A stretch of DNA of 64,000 bases, from positions 20,592,927 to 20,656,926 of the forward strand of contig NC_054082.1 of NCBI RefSeq assembly GCF_017562075.2, read 5' to 3'. The position numbers and the translations under genes are program-made. The stretch comes from Anopheles merus (lineage: Eukaryota > Arthropoda > Insecta > Diptera > Culicidae). The notes under the pieces are model-generated. The model was not told the origin of the DNA. It made no database searches and worked only from the letters and a program-made list of their open reading frames with translations. Shown here piece after piece: positions 59,001-64,000 of this stretch. Every line of letters starts with the position of its first letter. Position 1 is the first letter of the stretch.

Positions 59001-62000
59001 GGGTCTTTGGGGGCACGTAACAGGCCTCTTTCGAGCCCTCATCGCTGAATCACACGCCACAACCTGTTCGATCGCCAGCTTCTTGGTGACTTTTGGAAGG
59101 GGATTTTCCCACCGTTTTTCACACCACCCCCTTTCTGCAGAGAACCTGTGGTGCCAATGACGTCAAACCAGGCAAAGATCGCACTTTATCGCCGCTGTTC
59201 AATGCCGTTCGGTTTTGTTCTGGCGCGGCATGCAACCCAAGATTGCTGGGTGTCTTAATAATGGTTGTTTTGCTTTCTTTTTTATTGCCTTCCTTGGAGA
59301 GACGGAGAAAGAAACAATCGTTTTCGACCTGTATGTGACGACCTTTCGTTAAGTGTCTTCAGTGTAAATGCACTCATTGCATACTCTGGAAGTGCGAGCG
59401 GGATCGAGCTGCCAGTGAAAGGTTGTTGTCCTGAAACTGGAAGAACAGGAAACTGGGTTTTTCCCGATGGAAACTGCACCGAGTACAGTTCTCGCTTACA
59501 TGTTGCTAGGTGGAAAGCAATTAATCTCTTGATATACCCTGTCGCTGAAGTCCTAGCTAGCCTTTGTTCGGCGGAAAGAAATCGATGCTGTTAGGAAGGA
59601 ATGGTATAGTAAATATCACATCACTTTTACGTTGGTTTCACTCTTGCTTGTGCTCACATTAACAGGAATCTGGGGTGCTGGGAATGGGTTGGCTTCGTTC
59701 TAAGCAATCGGTTTGTTTGTCGTATTTTTTTTTAAAAGCAAATACGCATGCTAAACTTTTATCGCCATGCTAAATCCTAAGCTACTCATTCGAACACAAG
59801 CAGAAGCGGTGCTAAATGACGCAAATGGAATGCAAATTTTTGAGCACGATTTGCATAGATTCTGAATCAGCCCAGATCGAGGAAATAGGGTTGAACAAAG
59901 GCGCAAAAGAAAGAAAGAATTCAAACGTGAAACCCCATCACAAAGCAATAAGCTGGTGTGCCGTCAAAGGTATCAATTGTAACCATTTTTTGAGTTTTTT
60001 TTTCTTTTCGATCAGATAACTCAATTTCTGATTTCCCTTTCATTACCGAACCCATCGCTCAGGCAGACTCAACCGCCCAAGCACGGCGCATAAGCATATT
60101 TTACATAATTAGTAGCATAACTACACTTCACCACCGACCAATGCAAAGCACGCACGGGTTTGGAACGAAACAAAAAGAAAAACTCCTTTAAAAACACACA
60201 ATCGCAAACCTTTAAATCCATTACATCAATCCTGGGTGAGTCAGGCTGTGACTGGGTGGGTGGGTGGCGTTGGATGATTGATTGGTTGACCGGTTCGAAA
60301 TGCGGCACTGTTGGTTTGTGTGTTTTTATTTCCCCCACACAAACAGATCCTGCACCGCACCAGAAGGGATATTGAACACAAATCACTAAAAATGCAAACT
60401 GGCTAAATTGTGCCATTCACTTTGCTTTTTTTTTTGTTTTCTATCGTCGGCAAGCACGTCGGGATTTGAAGCATGCAAACTCCCTCGTCGCTTTACCGAC
60501 CAATTCATCCAACAGCCGCCAATCGTTGCGGCCAATCCAAATGGCCACACGAACCATCTTCGAGGCATGCGTTCGCGTGGCTTCTTCACGTCGAGGCAGC
60601 GCGAACTCTCCCGGTTTCGCAACCACATGTGAGCTGCCCCGATGCCACTGCACGGTGACGTCACTAATGACACCGCCGTTTACCCTTTCTGTTGGAACGT
60701 CGCTGATCTGATCGCGCGTCTCCTGAAAACCGATGAAGATGCCTCTGGCAAAGATGATGGATGCAACTACGTGTGCAATACTGGTACGAGTGGTACCGCA
60801 GAAAAAAAAAGAAATGAAAAGCAAAAGAAAACGGGCTAAAGTATCCAATTTTAATTGCTCCACTATTTGCTCAATTGATATGCTCTGCTCTGCTCTGCGG
60901 GCGGGTTGTTGTGGTGCGGCTTATGTCATACTTCCAATGGCTGGCGGGACGGGGGTTTGCAGGATGGTCGGTGGGCGGTGTCGTAAAAAAGTGAAATCTA
61001 ACGCCCGTTTTAATTGCCCGAACGCGGATGGGGAATAAAATGATCGAAAACGTGTACGCGTCTGTGTTTGTGTGTGCACGTTTGAATTGCTCATATAAAG
61101 TGGTGCGTACGTACAATTGGTGAATTGCGTTTCGCGTCGACGGTATCGTTGAAGTCGTCAGCTGTGTGGTTTGCTTTCGTCATCAGCCATGTGCGACGGC
61201 GTGAACAGACCCGTCGTTTGGAGACATTTTCGACCGTGGCAGTGTGGATGGGAGAGAAACACAGCCCATTTTTGGTAGACAAAGATGCGTGTTGTAGTCC
61301 TCATTAGCCACAAGAACTGTGCGTTACTTAATGTATGCTTAATCACGGGCCGATCTTCTTGTCCAGTCGCTGGCGGGAAGTCTTTTGAGGCGAAACAAAT
61401 CAAACAATTAAATTTACACCACGTCGTATTATATAATGTTCTGTGTGCATAAATTATCGTCACCACATTATAGCATGGTGGTGGTCACGATGCGAGGGGC
61501 GAAAACATCAAGAAATGATAATTGATCTTGGATTTCGTTAGAATATCGTAAACACGAGCGCGGGCGCGCCCGCTGTGCACGCCGGAGGGTTTGGAATAAA
61601 CCGGTTTAAAGACTTGGAACAGCAGTTGCCAAGCGGACTATTTGTGCTGACGTCACAAACATTTTTGAGGGTGAAAAACCAAATCTTCTGATCGAAATGT
61701 TATGCCACCAAGCCCAGGTGAACCAATAGCTGGCTGATTGGTAAAAGAATGCGCGTTGACTGTTTGGTGAGAATGTTGAAGAAGAACCCCTTCCCAAAAT
61801 GAGCCGAAGTAATGGTTGGGCTGTATTGCGTCATTGCACCCTTTTCGTGTTTGGTATTTAAATGTATCCTGCGTTAAATATTTAAATCTGTAGACCAATG
61901 TAAAACCGTGTCGTTAAACGACAGTAAAGCATTGGACAGGGTCGTAAAATAAGTTGCTCTCATTAAGTAAAGCAAACCGTTTAAACGCTTCAATTATGTT

Positions 62001-64000
62001 GTCAATAATTCTGGAACGGATAGCAACGAAGGGACAGCAACATATCATATCTTCCTGGCTCTCTGTGTCGGTGTGCGCGGAGTTTGCGGCACGTTTTAAC
62101 ATCAAGCAGTGCATGTGGTGAGCTGCACACGTGAAAAGAGACGTTTTTACGAGCGACCATAAAACAAGGTCAAGCCACTATGCAGCGGGCGATTTTATTT
62201 TTTCTCAAACTGAGTTAGGATGTTAGCTACGCTAGTGTTGGTGAGACATATACTCGCGTACCTTTACAACCTTTGCACGTGAGTGGTTACGAGATCGACA
62301 CAAGTGAGGGAGAGAAAGAGAGAAAGATGCAAAAAATAAAAATACAAGAATGATCCATTCGGTCACGATCGCCGCTCGATCGATCGTTGGTGACCACCAA
62401 ACCTCTTCTCCCCACCCGGCACGCTTACAGTACGCCGGGTGCACCGAACGATCACTGACCCACTTTAGATATGGGGCCACGCCGCATCACACGCACACTA
62501 GCGCGAAGCGGTAGCGCATTAGGCTCTGCCGCTCGGCTAGATCCGCTCAGAGGCTGTGCGCTTGGCACCTTTCCAATGTTTTAAACGCACAATCAAACGC
62601 ACCGCTGGCTTCGCTACTGGCCACGATATCCGATCCGGGGCGGAAACAAGCTATATATCTATTGTCGTGTGTGTGTGTGTGTGTGTGTGCGTGTGTCAGG
62701 ATCGCACTGCTTTGTGGCACGCTTCATTTTGGGGTCATTGGAGGGTTTATTAAAATTAATATACACCGAAATGAAAAACAAAAGTTCAATCGGCGCACAC
62801 AGACACACACAAAAACGAAGCAGAAACCGGGTCGTAGAGAGCGCTAATGAGTTGGACGAGCGAATTTAACCTCAAATTCCGGACTTCCGGTTCGTTTTTG
62901 ACTGGATGGGATGGCTGATTTGTTTGCCTTTTTTCCCTCTGCTCTACCGCGTGTGTTTTGCGCAGCTCCGATCGTTGTGCTGGATCATCTTTTTCGGACG
63001 CTTTCACCACGCTAATGACGCGGCTGGCTGGTGAGGCGTCTAGGCTGGTGGTAGTGGCAGTTTCGATGGTCAGCGTTTCGGTTATGGTGGGCGGCCGTCG
63101 ATCAGTCGACACGACATTGACATTCCGTGTCACACGAAAGCGATCTCGGCGTGCTAGTTACAGATCGGCTCGCGTCGTAGTCGTGGTGTTCGTTCGTTTG
63201 ACTGTTTCAATTTGTTCATTCATCTCGTATAGATGAATACGTTGTCAATTGCTAGATTTAACTGTAAATTCTCTCATATTTACAACCAATACTGTTTTAC
63301 ACTACAATTTGTCAAATGGTAACTGCGAGTTGTAATTACCAAAAATGAAAAATGGAATTTTTCAAGTAAATATCATTTTCTTTAACCATTTACTAATTCA
63401 AGATCGTGGAAGTTGTTTTGCAAGACCTTAAAATAAATATTTTAGTATCAGGATTGCTTTTTAAATCAATTTATATCAATTTACAGTTACATTTGACGCT
63501 CTAATTTTATGTTGAAAATTTTAAACGATTTATTTTACTACTAAAGTCTTCATTTGTTTAAATCGCATTAGGTCTTCAATTAGTTCTGCAATCAGTGTTG
63601 ATCACACTGTATGAGCTTTTTTTCACGCTCAAACAAGAACAAAAGCATTTTGTTTTCCATTGCTTGCCAATTAACACATAACCTGCTGCAAGTGAATTGT
63701 TAAATGAATCGTTTTACACTGATTTAAGAGCCTCACGTCGTCCCAAAATTGCCTCACGACTCATCGCTTTAAAAACCACGTCCCAATCAGCCACTGATCA
63801 AACGGCCGGCCCTGTACGCTAGAGCTCTATCTCACCTCATGCGCCAAGCTCGTTTGCTGCACTTCGTTTGCTCGCCTTGTTTGCCGCTATATAACGAAAG
63901 GGAAATTTTTCCACTGTAATCTCAAGCGCTCGCGCGCGCGCTTGCATTTGTCACGGTCTGCTGACGCGCATTAGCGAACGAAGCGGAGGCAAAACAGCGT
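56075..64000 (+). other. HMG-CoA reductase intron 1, running to the window edge
   Basis: No exon continuing LLG into the expected next membrane span is found, so the first intron is at least 7.9 kb. It contains a tRNA-like Pol III box pair near 57311-57366, a GC alternation at about 58166-58177, a (GT)n run near 62665-62690 and an AT-rich block at 63230-63740. No other coding sequence is supported. Confidence 0.6.
57311..57368 (+). repeat. tRNA-like Pol III promoter, possible SINE head or tRNA relic
   Basis: TGTAGTGTAGTGGT (57311-57324) matches a type-2 Pol III A box, and GTTCAAGACC (57357-57366) resembles a B box about 33 nt further on, as in tRNAs. A cloverleaf is not convincing, since no acceptor stem closes. 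It fits a tRNA-derived SINE head better than a working tRNA gene. Confidence 0.35.

Overview
The window looks like nuclear chromosomal DNA from a mosquito, most likely an Anopheles. It holds spliced genes with short GT-AG introns plus two long ones, a dipteran-type Ebony, a long glutamine-rich insect NELF-A, an insect-type HMG-CoA reductase start exon, a Tc1-like transposon, small non-autonomous DNA elements and many (CA)n, (CT)n and (CAG)n microsatellites. The species assignment is inference from protein resemblance and genome texture, not a database match.

Layout. 1-896: no recognisable gene. 899-2311: a complete Tc1-like DNA transposon with an uninterrupted DD34E transposase and perfect terminal inverted repeats. 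2314-5446: noncoding, upstream of a TATA promoter. 5447-25860, plus strand: the ebony gene, with a probable untranslated first exon (about 5473-6152), a 12-kb first intron, and coding exons 18188-18317, 21564-22031, 22834-23928, 23998-24397, 24466-24729 and 24810-25143 (896 aa), ending at a poly(A) signal at 25851. 31739-27161, minus strand: NELF-A in four coding exons (1262 aa), convergent with ebony. 32113-34192, plus strand: a three-exon gene for a secreted, cysteine-rich, probably GPI-anchored protein (611 aa), divergent from NELF-A with about 370 bp between the two start codons. 34.3-55.4 kb: about 21 kb without recognised coding sequence. It contains a 163-bp fold-back element, a 5'-leader-like block with a DRE motif and a splice donor at 36889, a 275-bp (CA)n tract, and a 1117-bp hAT-type element made largely of inverted 10-bp satellite arrays. 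55753-56074, plus strand: the first coding exon of HMG-CoA reductase. Its next exon is not in the window, so the 3' end of the window is intron.

Roles. Ebony conjugates beta-alanine to dopamine and other amines (cuticle tanning, amine clearance). HMG-CoA reductase feeds the mevalonate/juvenile hormone pathway. NELF-A is a subunit of the promoter-proximal RNA polymerase II pausing complex. They are neighbours but not an obvious functional cluster. The least ordinary structures are the hAT-type element built of inverted satellite arrays (40635-41751), the near-perfect fold-back (34882-35044) and the apparently intact Tc1 element.
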